Shown piece by piece: positions 1 through 13,238 of a DNA stretch of 64,000 nt; the first letter of the stretch is position 1, and each line of letters begins with the position of its first letter. The DNA lies in contig NC_045143.1 of assembly GCF_008831285.2 (NCBI RefSeq), forward strand, positions 16,094,464 through 16,158,463, in the 5' to 3' direction. This DNA comes from Nymphaea colorata (lineage: Eukaryota > Streptophyta > Magnoliopsida > Nymphaeales > Nymphaeaceae). Made by a program: the position numbers and the translations under genes. A model generated the notes under the pieces. The model did no database searches. It worked only from the letters and a program-made list of their open reading frames with translations, and was not told the DNA's origin.

Positions 1-1782
1 TTGGCACACAAAATCGTCCATCCAAGAAATTGATGAATTTTATTTGTCGATTTTTTCACCACTATATCATGGTAAGACAGGTAACTGTTGACAACTTTTC
101 AAGTTGAATTTGAACAAGTACTGATTTTTCTTGGGGGCGATTTCAATCCTATGGGTTTAACGCCTTCCGTTGTACACTGCCTATTGAAGAATGGAACAGC
201 AGTAGTATAAGCATGCACCTCGAAAACGTTTGCTCTTTTTGGTTGATATTTATTTTTAACAAAAATGCGTTGTAACTTTTGATTTCTTTGATTGATTGAA
301 CAGTTGCTCATGTTGCATGTAATTTAGGCAGTTGAATAAACGGAATTTAAACGTAAGCGAGTTTTTTTGTTACACACCGTAAAAACTAATGGTTTGTACA
401 ATTTTTCCTTTTGTATGTAACGAGAATCAGCCCTCCGTTGCAATTTTTTTCAGATGAAATGCAGCGGAACCAGAACCCAATTAATCTAATCTCAAGAATT
501 TGAGCTAGACACAAACAATGGTCCAAATAAGGTTCTTCAAAGAATCTCATGCATGCAGAATAACTGAGTCCAGATCCGGAAACACCAGATGTGTGTTTGT
601 GTGTGTGAGAGGGAGAGAGAGATTTAGTGTATCAGAAATGTAAGAAAGCGGGTAGTATCCCGCGCAACTCGTTCTTCCAACTGAGAGCGCACACAATGGC
701 TTTTAGGCCTCAACTTCAGGGGAACAGTTGCTTGTCAATCCAATTGCACAAAAGGCTAAACTTTTCAGAAATTTTAGATGTTTCATTTTTCAACAAATCT
801 TGCAGGAACAAGCTTTCGAATGAATTTGTTTGACTAAGTAAGCCTTTGTGGGGGAAAGAAAACCAATAAATTTGGAAGATTCCTAGCTCATAAGGTATTG
901 TCTCTTTTTAAAGTGATGTGCAAGTTCGCTATCGCAAAGTAAACTTAAAAATTCGACTTGTAAAAGTAGAGTTGCACATTTTTGTTCGGAGTGACATATC
1001 ACGAACATTAGAACTGCATACCTAAATTTAGAAAGAAAGAAACTTAAATTTTTGTGCATTGATGTAATTCCCCGCTTCAGCTTTCTGTTGCATATACGAC
1101 TAGCAATGGCTCGGCCAATTTGACTCCATGGTCGAGAAGCCTCCATTGAAAAGGCAATTTAACTTCACGATTAGCAAAAACGAGCGGTAGAGGCAGCCCC
1201 AGATTGCCTTTCAGAAAATCACGCGCATACTTATTAGACCTTTTGAACTAAAACAGCTTTTGAAAGAGAGAGGCTTTTGCTAAACTTTTTTTTTTTTAGC
1301 CGTCAAAACAAAAATTTGTTTTCCAAGATGAAATTTTCTTTTTCCCTTCTTGTCTACACCATAGGTGAAGACTCTGACTGTTTTTCTTTTTCTTTTTTCT
1401 CTGATATTGCAATTTGTTACTGTGATTTTTTGTCCCCAACTTTTGTTTTGTATCTAGTTCTCCTTTTTATCGGCTTTTTCTCCGATATTTTCCTCTTCAT
1501 TTTTATTATCGCAAGGACTGATGTCTGATGGGAGCCGCGTTTTTTTTGGGTTGAAAAGGAAGGCTGCTTCTTTGTGAGGGAAGAAAGGAGAGAGTCGCAG
1601 CGCAGATCCGGAATCAGGGAGGCAGAAAGGCGGTGTCTCTTCGCCCCCCGCGCCTTCTCTCGCTCTCAACCACAAAGGGGAGGGGGAGGGGAGGGGGGGC
1701 AGGCGAAGGCAAGGGCTTGCGTCCTTTCTGTTCTGTTCTTCTTCAGCAACAAGAGAAGGGAAGAAGACCGAGACATTGCGCG
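1..1782. other. Left-edge spacer and 5' flank of the TPR gene
   Basis: I see no gene here. Short open frames on both strands (for example 99-311 and 883-1146 on the minus strand) have low-complexity or implausible products and match no family I know. From about 1270 to 1500 the plus strand is very T-rich. From 1570 to 1770 it turns purine- and G-rich (GGGGAGGGGGAGGGG-like runs near 1677-1700), which fits the promoter and 5' leader of the gene starting at 1783. No clear TATA box was found. Confidence 0.6.
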
Positions 1783-3606
1783 ATGGAAGTGAAGATGGCG
1801 ACGACCGCCCGCTTCCGTTTCTGCCACTCCTCCTGCTCACAGACGTTCGCTTCTGCTGTCTCCTTGTTCGACCAGAGAGCGAAATCGCCTTCTTCTTCCT
1901 CCTCCCCCTGTTCCTCCTCCTACTCCTCTTCCTTCTCCTCCCCTTGGAAAAGGAGAACCGGCGGAGATGGCGCCCGCCTGATTTGCCGAAGCTTGGGCCG
2001 ATCCTCTCTATTCGGAAAGCCGGCTAGGGTGTCCAAATCCAGGTCCTGCGATCAACCAAATGGCCGGAGCAGCCCCCTCCGGTGGACGTGCAATGCTGCG
2101 CCTCAGAATTTCTCAGAAGAGGAGTTCATGAGGCAACTTCAGGATTTGGCCTTCAATTTCAGGCTCTCTGATGACGATGACGCCGGAGGCACCACCGGCG
2201 ACACGCGATCGGGGCCCGGCGTTGCTGACGATAGGCCAGACTCTGTTAGTCAATTATTTGACGCAGTGGTCGCGAAGCAATGGATGGGTATCCGGTGGCC
2301 AGGGGGAGGGCTAGGGGAAGAGATCGATGAGATGTCCCTGTCTTCCCAGATGATGAAGGGGAAGGGGAAGGGGAAGGGCCAGGGACACTACCAAGGTGGA
2401 GTGAGCGAGTCGGCCTACTGTTCGGTGAAGAGAGCGTTTTCGTCCATGGTGTTCATGATCAGGGAGCTACAGAGCTACACCCTGCGAATCCGGCAGCTCC
2501 TCTTCTACGAAGACCTTCATGAGATCGTCGAGAACGTCCAGAAAGAAATCCATGCTTCCTTCGTGTGGCTTTTCCAGCAGGTCTTCTCCTGCACCCCCAC
2601 TCTCATGGTGTACGTCATGATCCTCCTAGCCAATTTCACCGTCCATTCCATGGGCCACAACACCGCCATCGCCGCGACCGCTCGGCCCACTCCGGCGGCC
2701 TCAGTCGCCGTCTCCGCCTCCACGCTCTCCGAGCACAAAAGCCCGAAATTCGAATCCGGTACTTTCTATAAATCAGCCGGAAAGGTACTCTCTATCGGCG
2801 GAGCCTCCGGTGGTGGCACCGGAAGAGCACCGCCGGTGGCTGGTGGGACAGACGGTGGCGAAAACAGGCTCGAGAGGGAGCTTCTGTTCGACTCGTCATC
2901 GCTCACCGGAAATCCAACGAGCTCCGGCAGCGGCATTGCGTCAGGAGAGGACGAGTGGACGCTATGGACTTCGATGGTGGAGGAGGCGTCGAAGATGCAG
3001 GCAACTTCTAGAGGGCAGGCTCTTGACCGTGAGACTGCCCGAGCTCTGGTTGCTCCTGTGGTCGCTGAGATCAAGCCCGACGACCTCACGGCCTATATAC
3101 GAACGCAGCTCATGTACCAGAATGCCATAGAGCAGGAGCCCAACAATCCTCTGCTCCTCTCCAACTACGCGCAGTTTCTCTACCTCGTTGTCCATGACCA
3201 TGACAGGTACGCTTTTCTGCCGTTAAAAAATTAAAGAACAGAACACACTGTTCCCCTCTCCATGGCCAACTTACTTACTCTCAATGTAAATCTTAATCGG
3301 TTCTCTTCTTCTTTGATTTTACAAGTCATTAAGCCGTTCGGATTTTCTTTGTTCTGTGCCCAACAATGCTGCAGAGCGGAAGAGTACTTCCAGAGAGCTG
3401 CACGGGCAGAGCCTGTTGATGCAGAAGCTCTCGTTCGATACGCGAACTTCTTGTGGCTGGCTCGCAAGGATTTCTCCCTGGCGGAGGAGACGTTCTTGGA
3501 AGCGATTGGCGCTGATCCTAGTAACACTTTCTACGCTGGGAACTACGCTCATTTCTTGTGGAACACGGGCGGCGAAGACACCTGCTTCCCACTGGACGAA
3601 GCTTAG
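1783..3606 (+). CDS. Plant TPR-like superfamily protein, 2 exons
   Basis: Exon 1 is 1783-3206 and exon 2 is 3375-3606; the intron (GTACGC...GCAG) is 168 bp and the predicted protein is about 551 residues. The start is the first ATG in the frame; the frame stays open upstream to 1633 but has no ATG there. The N-terminus is Ser-rich and low complexity. Residues about 219-291 form a conserved block (FSSMVFMIRELQSYTLRI, then FVWLFQQVFS and a hydrophobic TLMVYVMILLANFTVHSMG) that I recognise from Arabidopsis proteins annotated as TPR-like superfamily (At1g07280/At2g29670 type). The C-terminal 110 residues carry TPR-like helices: YQNAIEQEPNNPLLLSNYAQ, and across the splice AEEYFQRAARAEP and AEETFLEAIGADPSN. 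The splice restores Arg (AG|A) inside a TPR. The hydrophobic segment suggests membrane association. Biochemical function is unknown. Confidence 0.88.
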
Positions 3607-6500
3607 AATTTTCCATCCAACTTGTCTGGAAGAAGAAAATGCCATCAGGTGGTGAGGTGATCACGCGCTCTGTTGCTCTAGGCCGCGCATTGCAATCAGT
3701 TGGTCCCCCTCTCTGTCTAAGTGAAGGAAAGCTGGTTCATTGGTAGCGTGCCGTATGTAGAGCTGCACCTACAATGTCTGTCCTCGGTAGCTTTCTTTTG
3801 CACTGCTGAGACAGCGGTTGTGTGCTTTTGTTTTTTCCTTTCTTTTTCCTGTTCCTGCAGGCTAATAATGCTTTGATGTCTGCCCAGGGATACGTACCCT
3901 CCCCCCCATTCTCACAGTAACTAATCGTAATTCCTTGTAAATTCAGATAGTGAAGAAACGTTTTTTTTCTCTTCTTGGAGGTTGAGATTGAGGTGATGTC
4001 GATGATGCAGCTGCTCCTTTTCCGATGACAAATGAAACCATTGATTCTTTTTTAGTTTAGACCTAATTTGCTGCTCTGGCACCGGTATATGCAATAACAT
4101 ATTCTGCTCCGTTAATGTATGTAGGTAATGTGCGTGGAAGGAAGTATCTGAGATTAATTGGGTAATTGTGTGTGTGTGGTAGTAAATCTGTTGTCGATGC
4201 GTCCATGGCATGGTTGTATTATGCTTCTCACGTGCCGATGGCTTTTGGTTAGCAGCCTTGCGTACTGCGCACATCAAGTGGGCACAACAAGTGGCTAGCA
4301 ATGCATTCCTATTCTCTAGTCAAGCTAAAGTTTTTTGCAGGGTAGCGCAACGCAGAGGGTTTTGGTCTCGACCTTTGTTACTATTATTATTATTAACAAA
4401 ACAGATGCATAATTTGTATTTGATTACACTATAGTCGTCATTAAGGAAGAAATTTGTTTATATTTTGTGATATTTGAAGTAAATTAAAGTAATATAAACT
4501 GTGTTTCTATATTAACCGCAATGATTATGCGACCCTTATCACTCCGTGTACATGTTTTAATTAAGGGTAAACACACTTTGTGAGTTGTGGCTCACATTTT
4601 GTGCATATTATCAACGAAACGATGCATTTACAGTTTATCACAAAAGGCCTTGCCCATAATTATTAATTTGAGCTTTTCCTTTCTGTCCATGGGGAAGTAT
4701 AAAAGGAGTTACAATTGTATACGGCACAAAATCTTCAGGTATTATTGTAAGAGTTTTTGTTTTTCTATATTTGTCGTTCAGAAGACAGAGGTGGTAATAT
4801 CTACCATTATTCCGATTTCTGAGCTCTCTCTCGGAAGTATTATTAAAAGGAGGAGTCGATCACATCAGAATGAATAATATCATCACATAAGCGGTGGCCC
4901 ATGGGCCATAGAGGCCACAGCCCTGCTCTTTGTGAAGTCCACAGTGCTTTAATTATCTGCCAATAATTCTGAGGCATAGCATTCTTGACGCCGATGCTAT
5001 TATATACGGTCAAGGACAGTGCCCTAGAAATAATGGGACCATATGCCTCCCCGCCAATCAGAAACAACTCCTTCTGAACAACGAACGCGCATGGAGGGTG
5101 TTTTTTTCAGTGGCAAGTGAACCCCACCATTAATGGTGAAACGTCCATGGAAGGTTCATTGTCTGTCATAACTTTCTTCTTTCCTTTAAACGGGAGATAA
5201 AATGAAAACAATGCGACATTAAGGTCCTTTTTGAGTGCTCATCATTCTTATCATCTTTCTTTCAAGTACAAGTGGACTTTTGCCTCTTGTATCCGCCCTT
5301 TATCCACCTTCCGATATCAACATCAGGTAAGGTTTCTGTCTCACCAAGTATTAACTAAACAATCTCTAATGCGGGGTATACAGTCAAGCCGAAGATAAAT
5401 TTCCTGTCTTGCTTCCAGGATTTCAACTTTTCAGGTTATAATATAGTTAGCTGCACACCGGGAACACTTGAACCGGAATTCGCAGGGTTTCGTTTCTGGC
5501 TATGCATGCTAATTGAATCGCTCGAGTCCATGATGTCAACAATTTTGATACTGCATCCCAGCGGACAACAATGGAGTTTGGACAACCAAGGGGAAGGATC
5601 CACGAAGAACAATCCAAAAGAGGGAGCTTACCAACTTAATTTATATTATGAGAACTATGTCCTGTGAGTGAACGCTGTTTCTTCCAAAAGAAGTTGGATA
5701 CCAATTTGACTTGTATTATTGGAAGTACTTCCCCGACAGTAACACATGGCTTGCTTCACGAAGACAAGGAAAAATACATATGGGAAAAGGCCTAAGCAAA
5801 GAGTAATGTTTCTCGTAAGCGCAGGACATATATGCACATGGAAAGTGTCACTACAAAAAGTGAAATCTTCCCAAGATGGTTAACATGTGTTTTTACAATA
5901 GGCCACCTGCAAGTGGTAGAGTCCAAAAGCGTACATGTATTGCAACGAGGGAAAAAAGTAAATTGAAGAGCATCATCCTTTGTCCCTAAAGACTTGTGTT
6001 GGCTTATGCCAATTTGTTAAAATAGTAAGATTCTTGGTAGATTTGCTTAATTTCCCACTATCAATAAATGCATGTCACCGTCGTTTTAAGGTCCATGAGG
6101 CAATGAGGTTGAATGGGGAAAGCTGGAAAGCGGAAGGAACAACATGAAGGAGTACAAGCCCACCAAGCAAAAGTGCAAGGAAAATAAAGACGGAAAGCAC
6201 AGTAGGGGACAAGTGATCGAGACCATGTAGGTGCAGCTGCTGATGAGCTCCTTGAAAGAATATTCTCTTCCGCTTGATGCCAAAATACTCTCCAGTGAAA
6301 AGAAAGCAAGTTAAGAAAGGAAAAAAGAAAAAAGGGTATTCATTATTTATTTCACCAGGTTGCGGAACGGCTGAGCCTAGAAAGAGAATATCCATCACTG
6401 CTGTTGCTAGATTCTGAATCATGTTGGTTGGATCTTTGTTCCCAATCGACAAGATCAGTAAATGTAATGAGCCAAATCGTGGGAGGAGAAGACAGACGTT
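3607..6500. other. Spacer after the TPR gene
   Basis: No supported gene. The first few hundred bases are probably the 3' UTR of the TPR gene, with T-rich stretches around 3826-3852 and 3961-3971. Minus-strand open frames at 6061-6452 overlap each other in different frames and have Phe/Leu-rich products without recognisable motifs. Confidence 0.5.
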
Positions 6501-6513
6501 GTGAAAGAAACAA

Positions 6514-6711
6514 CTACAAGGTGCTTTTTCTCTTGTTAAACTGGTAGATAAAACTATCTAGCGCGTCTAGAATTGAAATTAGAATATCATGAGAAGTTAC
6601 GTACTGCATTAATGCCTCCATGGCAGTCTCATAAGTAGTACAGCTGTGTTGTCGCGTACCATCTTTGGCTGAGGCCAAGAAATTGAATCCAAGAATTGTC
6701 GAGCGCTCCAA
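6514..6711 (-). pseudogene. Possible decayed folylpolyglutamate synthase first-exon scrap
   Basis: A 65-residue open frame contains AKDG followed by TTYETAMEAL. This resembles the N-terminal helix of plant folylpolyglutamate synthases, which carry a (S/T)YEEAMEAL-type motif shortly after the start. After Tyr in ALMQY the minus strand reads GTAACT, a possible splice donor. The glycine-rich ATP-binding signature GTKGKGS, expected in the next exons, was not found nearby. The similarity is about ten residues, so chance is a real alternative. If real, it is an isolated fragment. Confidence 0.2.
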
Positions 6712-8190
6712 GGGGGGATTCAGGTAAGGGGTTTCACTTTCGTTTCTTCTTTTGGAAAATTATGACGTCTCGATCAACTTGTGTAGATAGGTGGGGCTGA
6801 GCACAAGTTGAGAACGACATGACTTGGTGGGTCAAGCAGCTCAGTATGTGAACCTGTACTGGTGAGGTAGTCTCTGCTAGGCCCTACACGATCTCTCTTC
6901 CTAGCTAATACTGGATCCGAAACTTGAAGGTAAGAACTCATCAGAACATTCTTATCGAGACAGACAACCACAATTAGCCCGATTCTAAATGCAATTCACA
7001 AAAGATCGATCTCGTATCTTGTTGGTCCTATAACTAGACGGTAAAGACTCATGCTCTCTGATTCCAACAATGTTGGCTTAAGAGTGTAAACGAGAAAACA
7101 AAAGGAAGGATCAATCTACAAGAGAACCTCCCGAAACGTCCAAGTCTTAATGCATGTAGCAAGAAGCCAAAAGATTTTTTCTCTACGAAAACATTATGAG
7201 GTTCCAACTTCAAACTATATATGACCCATGGTACCCATCTTTTTACGACAATTGGGACATACTTTCCCTTCCTGTACTTTTCAAATCAAGGTTCTGGAAG
7301 TGAATTCGGAAATGAGATAAAAACATTACTCTATGATTCATGCAGGGCACATAAGTACTGTACGTTGGGACCGCATTCGTTCCATTGCTCCACAGAGAAA
7401 ATATCAACTGCGAGCAGTTGAAGTCCTCAGAAGTTATTAAACAAGCGGCCGTCTGAATGTGACAATTTTTTGATGAAACGGGAAATCCCTTGGCGGAAGA
7501 GTAAAATGGTGGCAGGCGGTTGTCAATCAAAAATGCTTTCTGTGATTACAAAGCGGAAAATAAAGATCAAAACATTTCTAAATAATCACTAAAAAGCATG
7601 GTGACCCTCATAGTGAATTCTATGAAGAATCCGCTGACCGGCCCATAGAGGTAATCCCCCTTCGACCCAAGCCAAATAGTCCACTCTCCATGACTCTTAG
7701 TTATTCAACTCTAATTAGAAAACAGCTTCCTGAGTTGTGAACCGGCACAGTGAACCTGCAAGACCTAACTGATCTCTCCTCTAGATCTATATGGCTGGTG
7801 GAACGTTCCAAAAGTTTCCACATCGTGCACGCAGCAGCTAACTAGAGATATTCATCCCACTCCATAAATACAACACCACTCGAAGCATGAAGGAGCAAGC
7901 ACCTAGATCCACATATTGCGTACGTGAAGGCAAGGTTAGGATTCTGTGCACGTGAAGGCAAGGTTCGGATTCTGTGCACGGAGGCCCAGTTATCACGCTT
8001 GTTTGGAAGCTAAATGATTTCAAAGTATTAATAAAATGAAGACTGGGACGAATATATGCTCAATACCCTCTTCTCTTGCTTTCATTTTCAGCCACTCTTT
8101 GATTTGGACCTAATTGGATCAAGGTGAAATTTTCAATTCCTACAGTAAAATCTGCTACTAGGTAAGGTATATTCCCACGGGTAGGGGTAT
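6712..8190. other. Spacer with a 28-bp tandem duplication
   Basis: No supported gene. The only clear structure is an almost perfect 28-bp tandem duplication at 7923-7978, listed separately. Minus-strand frames at 6774-6971 and 7243-7530 match no family I know. Confidence 0.5.
7923..7978. repeat. 28-bp tandem duplication, two copies
   Basis: The unit starting CGTGAAGGCAAGGTT occurs at 7923-7950 and again directly at 7951-7978. The copies differ at one position (A versus C after GGTT). A recent slippage or tandem duplication explains this; no function is implied. Confidence 0.9.
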
Positions 8191-8191
8191 C

Positions 8192-8611
8192 TCAGCTACA
8201 CAATGGTGAAGATATGCCATTTCCAGGAATCACTGACAAAAACCCTAAACAAAGCCGCTTGAATCTGAATGAATCTCTCCCTCGCTTTCTCTCTGGGATG
8301 ATGCTTGTCTGGTCTAATGGACTACAACCACAAGGAGGATTCATAATAGAGATCCTGACGCGAATCCCTAGGGCGACTACCACCATTAAGTCATCAGCAG
8401 AGGGGGGAAATGTATGGGGAAGGGCAAAACCAATTACAGGTTGCTGGCTGCAGCTATTCATTTCGTAGCAAAATGGGGACCATCTATTCACTGTGGTACT
8501 TGACGTTGGGGCCTGATTAGGAAGATCCCGGTGATTGGGACACGGACGGTACAGGGCAGCCATGGCTGTCGCGTCTTGATCTCCATTCATGCGCTCACAA
8601 TTCAAGACCAA
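8192..8611 (-). other. Unassigned 139-residue open frame
   Basis: This is the longest open frame between 4 and 18 kb. Its product has a balanced composition (for example DATAMAALYRPCPNHRDL and FALPHTFPPSADDLMVV), which is unlike the Phe/Ser-rich shadows around it. It belongs to no family I recognise. The 3' third on the minus strand (GAGAGAAAGCGAGGGAGAGA, then TTTAGGGTTTTT) looks more like a plant 5' leader than coding sequence. It could be a decayed exon, a 5' UTR-containing exon or chance. Confidence 0.25.
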
Positions 8612-10400
8612 ATACTGATGAATTCAGCAGGCAAAGTTTCCTGATCTGGCCCCCACCAGACAGTGCCACTTCTTTCGAAGTATCAGGTATTACAAACTGT
8701 AGTTAGTAGCTCGAAAGCTTGTCTCGTACAAAGCTCCTCCTCTGAGCTCGTTTTCATAAGCTAAACAAGTCGAACAGTAGATAACCCAGTAAGGCTAATA
8801 GGTTACCGAGTGGAGTACAACCATTTCTGGTGGTTCTTCTATTAAGATGATCAATCTGCAGCAATCTGCTCCACCGCTTGCCCAACACCCCTGCACCAGT
8901 ATGCACAAATGTATATGGAGCCTCCAACTGAAACTCAGTGTTCCGAAATGTTTTCAGGAAGTCAAATTACCGGATGTCACCTGCACGTGAAAAATCAAGA
9001 ATTGTTAAGTGCTTGAAAAGTTTAGGATGTGGGATATGTTCACAACCTGAAAAGTTTCAGTCTCTTGATTTTTTAGAACCCTTGCAGAAGGGGAGAATGA
9101 TCGAATTAACTTTCTTCTCGGCCAGCTAGACTGCCTATGAAAGTCATGCATGCTTGTGACTGCATGATGATGAGTTGAATAAATAATTCGGTTAACTGAG
9201 CAGAATATGCCCATTTTCCGATCGTTCGGTTTGCACTCCTTGCTCGTCAAGCCTGTTGCAACATCGTGCAACACTACATATGTACTTGAAAGTACCTCTT
9301 GCTTTCATATTGTCACGAAGTCTGTTTCACGCCCATTATGGCACAAAAACAACTTTTCGAAATACGGAATATAATGATCGACTGCTTAAACCACCCAATC
9401 TTCTCTGAGGTTTCACAGAAGAATCAATCTATCTGAACAGAGAAACAAACGATAAAAAAGGGTTTCTTCTTTGTTGTTGCCAAGGAGAATGGCAATGTCA
9501 CACAATTATTATTGAGCATGTTGAAAATTTTGTTTCCAAGTAGATGGAACGACTGCAGAGAATGAAGATGAATTTGATTTAGTTCTGCTTGTGAAACTTG
9601 AACGTACAACCAGTGGAGCTGTGGACACAAATAAGTTCATTTATTTAGATCGTTTTCTCCTACATCTGAAAGAAAGGGAAAAATCAATCCATGTCAAAAA
9701 ATTCTCTCGTACATGCTCCCATGAAAACTTAGATGCCAAATGTGTAGATGGTTGGTCGCATGCTCCCATGATGTTAGAAATGCAACCGACGGTGCCAGCA
9801 GAAATTCATAATTATCTGAAGTCAACGACAATCACAGGCTATTATACTCATTAGGACTTATTGTTAGGCTATTTTCTTTAATTGGTTGGCTTCAATTTTT
9901 GGGACACGGGGAAAGCTGCCATATGCCTAATCTGCAGCCACAAAAACAACCGAACACGAAAAAATCGATATATCAATAGACTTTATTTCTGTTCATAAGA
10001 TACAATCCTAGATTTGGGAGCCATCAATTTTTGAAACACCACATGGAAAATGGTCAAAATTTAAGCATCTGGAAAAGGACAGTATTATTCTTTCAAAGCA
10101 TCATTTTACTTTTTGGAACTCGGAATCTCTCCAGTGACACAATTAAAAGGATAGACATGCATTTAGACCTAAACACCATGCAATGGACATCAATTTCTAT
10201 TAGATGGACACTCACAATGGGCAGTCCTATGAGTCTGACTGATCATCGTTTCACAGCTTTGATGAAAATTTCTAGCAAAAGAGATGCTACTCCAGCTGCA
10301 CGACAGTTCACTTGAACTTGAGTTGTCGATACATATGACTAGCCTCTGAACCGAATCATGTTGCTGGTAGGTACTGTTACACCATCCAATTTGCCGATGG
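8612..10400. other. Spacer, no gene seen
   Basis: AT-rich sequence without recognisable coding, RNA or repeat structure. A plus-strand frame at 9591-9854 has no family resemblance. Confidence 0.5.
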
Positions 10401-10410
10401 GACCGGAGGT

Positions 10411-10640
10411 ATTTGTTTGAATTCAGTGACAAGCATTTCCATAAACGGGTTACAGGAGGACCACATGATAATCTGTTCTTGTGTAGAGGTGTTGCAGTCA
10501 TGACTGAAATACCACCAATATCTGTGGCACCTAATGTTGCGATCAATTAAGGAGCCTGAGAAATGACCAAAGCAATACCAAGCACAGTTTGTTGCTTTGT
10601 CATAGGTACAGTGTTCTGGTTGTATCTTGATCGCTGCTAC
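10411..10640 (-). other. Unassigned coding-like segment with two competing frames
   Basis: On the minus strand one frame is open from an AG-rich acceptor-like site near 10640 down to a stop near 10380 and ends in EMLVTEFKQIPPVPSANWMV. A second overlapping frame reads GATDIGGISVMTATP but has an in-frame TAA near 10548. Either could be the remnant of a 3' exon. I cannot assign a family, and no upstream exon could be joined. It is recorded as a coding-like scrap only. Confidence 0.2.
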
Positions 10641-13020
10641 CTACTGGCTACACTGAGTCAACTTAACAAAAGTGAGAAGAGGGTGCTGAAGTTCTGTGGA
10701 GCTTAAGGAAAGACCTAAGAAAGATTCTCATGATTGAAACGTGAACGGTGTATATGCTCCAATGGGGTATCCCCTCACTACCATACACATGACTGCAAAA
10801 AAAAGGCCAAGAGCTTGTCAGCTTCATCATATAGTACAAATCATGATTCGGCTCTTAGTATACTAAAGCTGTACAGCGAACCATCCTCAACACATAAAAG
10901 ATTTCAAGGTTCGTGGTGATAGTGTCAAACAGAAAAAAACAACCAGCACAAGAATGGTTCTGAGTGATCAGATTGTCATCCAGCCTCGAATGTTAGAGTA
11001 TCACCACAAGGCTGGATGCAGGTTGGACTTCAACTATGTGTGGCTTACTTTGCCTGTTGCAATTTAGATCTAACTTTTGAAATCAAACAGTCACATCCCT
11101 ATATACTTCTTTGACTGAAGATCCTGTTTGAGAACTCAAGAATTTCTACTGCCTAAGCGATTGAGAAGCACCTTGCATACACAAGCATAACTCAACGAAA
11201 AAAACCTAGTAGTATTTCTTTGGCCAAATATTGAAACTATTGCAGTAAAGTGGCGTTCGCTTTTAATGTTTGCATCCTTTCGTTGGTGAAAAATACGTCA
11301 GGAGACCAATCGCAAGGTAAGAAAGGAGAGAGGTTATAATCTGGGTAAAAGCATGAAGTGGAAGGCAGATGTTCAGTTCATAATTATTTGATTAAGCCCC
11401 CCCCAAGAAAAGAGAACAAAAGTAAAAACTTTTAGCAGGCTGATTTCCATTGTGAAACATGCAACGAAGATAAAAGTCCAACTTAGTGACCCACCTGAAA
11501 TGCAAAAGTGAAGAACCAGTCAATTCGAACTCAAGAAAGAGGGGACAGTATCCAATAAATAAGGTGATTGACAATGGGTGAAAATTCAAGTTCAAGGATT
11601 TGCTGTGAAGAGAGGACATATTTCCTCTGCAACTTGTCAGCCAGTCAGCAGACTACGATTTAACAGGTGTCAGAAAATATACAGAGGAGCATACAAAGAA
11701 CGGTCACAGATCCAAGAAAAACCGAAACACTCAAACGACACCAATTGAGATGAACTAATTCACTGGCAAGACACGACACCATAATAATCATTTACTATTC
11801 TTTAATCAACAAGGGGGAAGTAGAAATGAGATGACAAAACTATTAAGAGTTACTTAAAAGGATCAAACCATGACACTTCCTTTTTATTCTAAATGTGAAA
11901 GATTCAGAATGGGCCCCAAATAGGCCATTCATGATATACCTAGTCATGAGAATGCCTCCTTGCCAAGGTTGTCTGCAAACATTATCTTCGCCTTCCATCT
12001 CCTAAAGTGATAACCGGTCGAAGGAGGGGGGCCTCCCTTTCTCACTAACATCACAAATCCAATTTTTTGTTGAGATAATTAAAATCCTTAAGAAACCTTA
12101 TAATCTGACATCCCCAGTGCCTACTTCACTGCATGTCTATATTGTCCAAACCCTCCACATCAACCGGATTAAAGATCAAGAATTTAAGATAAGAAATTCA
12201 AAGTGCAATTTTCCAGGCTTGAGGAAAAGGAATATTACTCCATTAAAGCCAACATGGCATTAGGTCTCAGCAGACAGCAGGTCCCAGAATCACTCAAGTC
12301 ACAGGGTTCGAACTATTTTACCTTTGAGAAGCGGGATCAGACGAAGAGGACGAAGAGAGAGAGACAGAGAGAATTGAGAGTACAGTAGATTAACGTTGAA
12401 GGTGCACGTAATAATGAAACAAAAAAGCGATACAGGATGGCTGTAATTAGGGTTAGGCCGTAATCGACTAGGTATATATACCATTACATAGCCAAAGATT
12501 TGCGGCGGGAATTCTTCTCTTGTGCCAGAGCAAATCCAAATGAGCGACCCTATGTTCTTACATGACCCATAAATACACACGAGACGCACCTGCCATTACA
12601 TGCATACGTGCTTTTGAATACTGCTGGATTTCTTTTACAAAAATTGAACAAGATTCTCGAGAGAGAAAGAGGAGGCACGAAAGGGCATTGAGTCTTATCA
12701 CCTCGCTACCAATTTTGGGAGCCTTATTACATATCCACATAGCGAAGCTGCCTGTATTAGGTGGGTGCTTCTGAGTGCGGCAGTAGCCTCTCAAAAGACT
12801 CGAGCAAATTTTCTCCCTTTAAAATTTCATCTAAGTGGTGCCATCCCCCAGCTGCTTGTTTTTTGGAGAAGAGCATACAGATCCGAATCAATCAAGAACC
12901 AATAAATTCGCTTAGCACGTCAATATCTTAAGAAAACGCTTAATGATCTCCGCGAAATTGCGAATAATGCCCAAATTGAATCACTATACCCGACCAGCTA
13001 GATCTCGCTAGATGTGAGCA
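10641..13020. other. Spacer, no gene seen
   Basis: No supported gene. A polypurine stretch lies at 12350-12372 (repeats of GAGAGA). Short frames on both strands around 12300-12790 overlap in opposite directions and look like shadows. Confidence 0.5.
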
Positions 13021-13028
13021 ACAATATT

Positions 13029-13238
13029 TCATGGCCAAGTTTCACCATCCATTTCGTTCTGCTGGTCTACAGAAACATCCATTGGCTTGGCACCAACATG
13101 ACATGCATCATCAAGTGAACCAAGTACTGTAGAGCTCTTTTGAGATATATGGGAAGATTCTACTCTTCCCTCAGGCAACTCCTGTGCCCAATTAGAAAAA
13201 CTTGAGGTCGCCCAAATTTTTATGCTGAAATTTGGCAT
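13029..13238 (-). other. Unassigned hydrophilic open frame, possible 3' exon
   Basis: A 69-residue minus-strand frame is acidic and hydrophilic (for example SNWAQELPEGRVESSHISQ and MDVSVDQQNEMDGETWP before the stop). Such composition is typical of a disordered protein C-terminus. No domain is present and no neighbouring exon could be joined with confidence. It may be a decayed gene end. Confidence 0.22.

Noticed and set aside
1454-1840. 128-residue minus-strand open frame overlapping the TPR gene start
   Set aside because: It is antisense to the GC-rich 5' end of the TPR gene and is rich in Ser, Pro and Arg from low-complexity sequence. The plus-strand gene explains it.
2766-3089. Open frames antisense to and overlapping TPR exon 1
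   Set aside because: GC-rich exons produce long shadow frames; these have no domain and lie wholly inside the supported exon.
6075-6452. 125-residue minus-strand frame with hydrophobic segments
   Set aside because: Three overlapping frames of similar length exist here, all Phe/Leu/Ser-rich; no family match and no gene signals.
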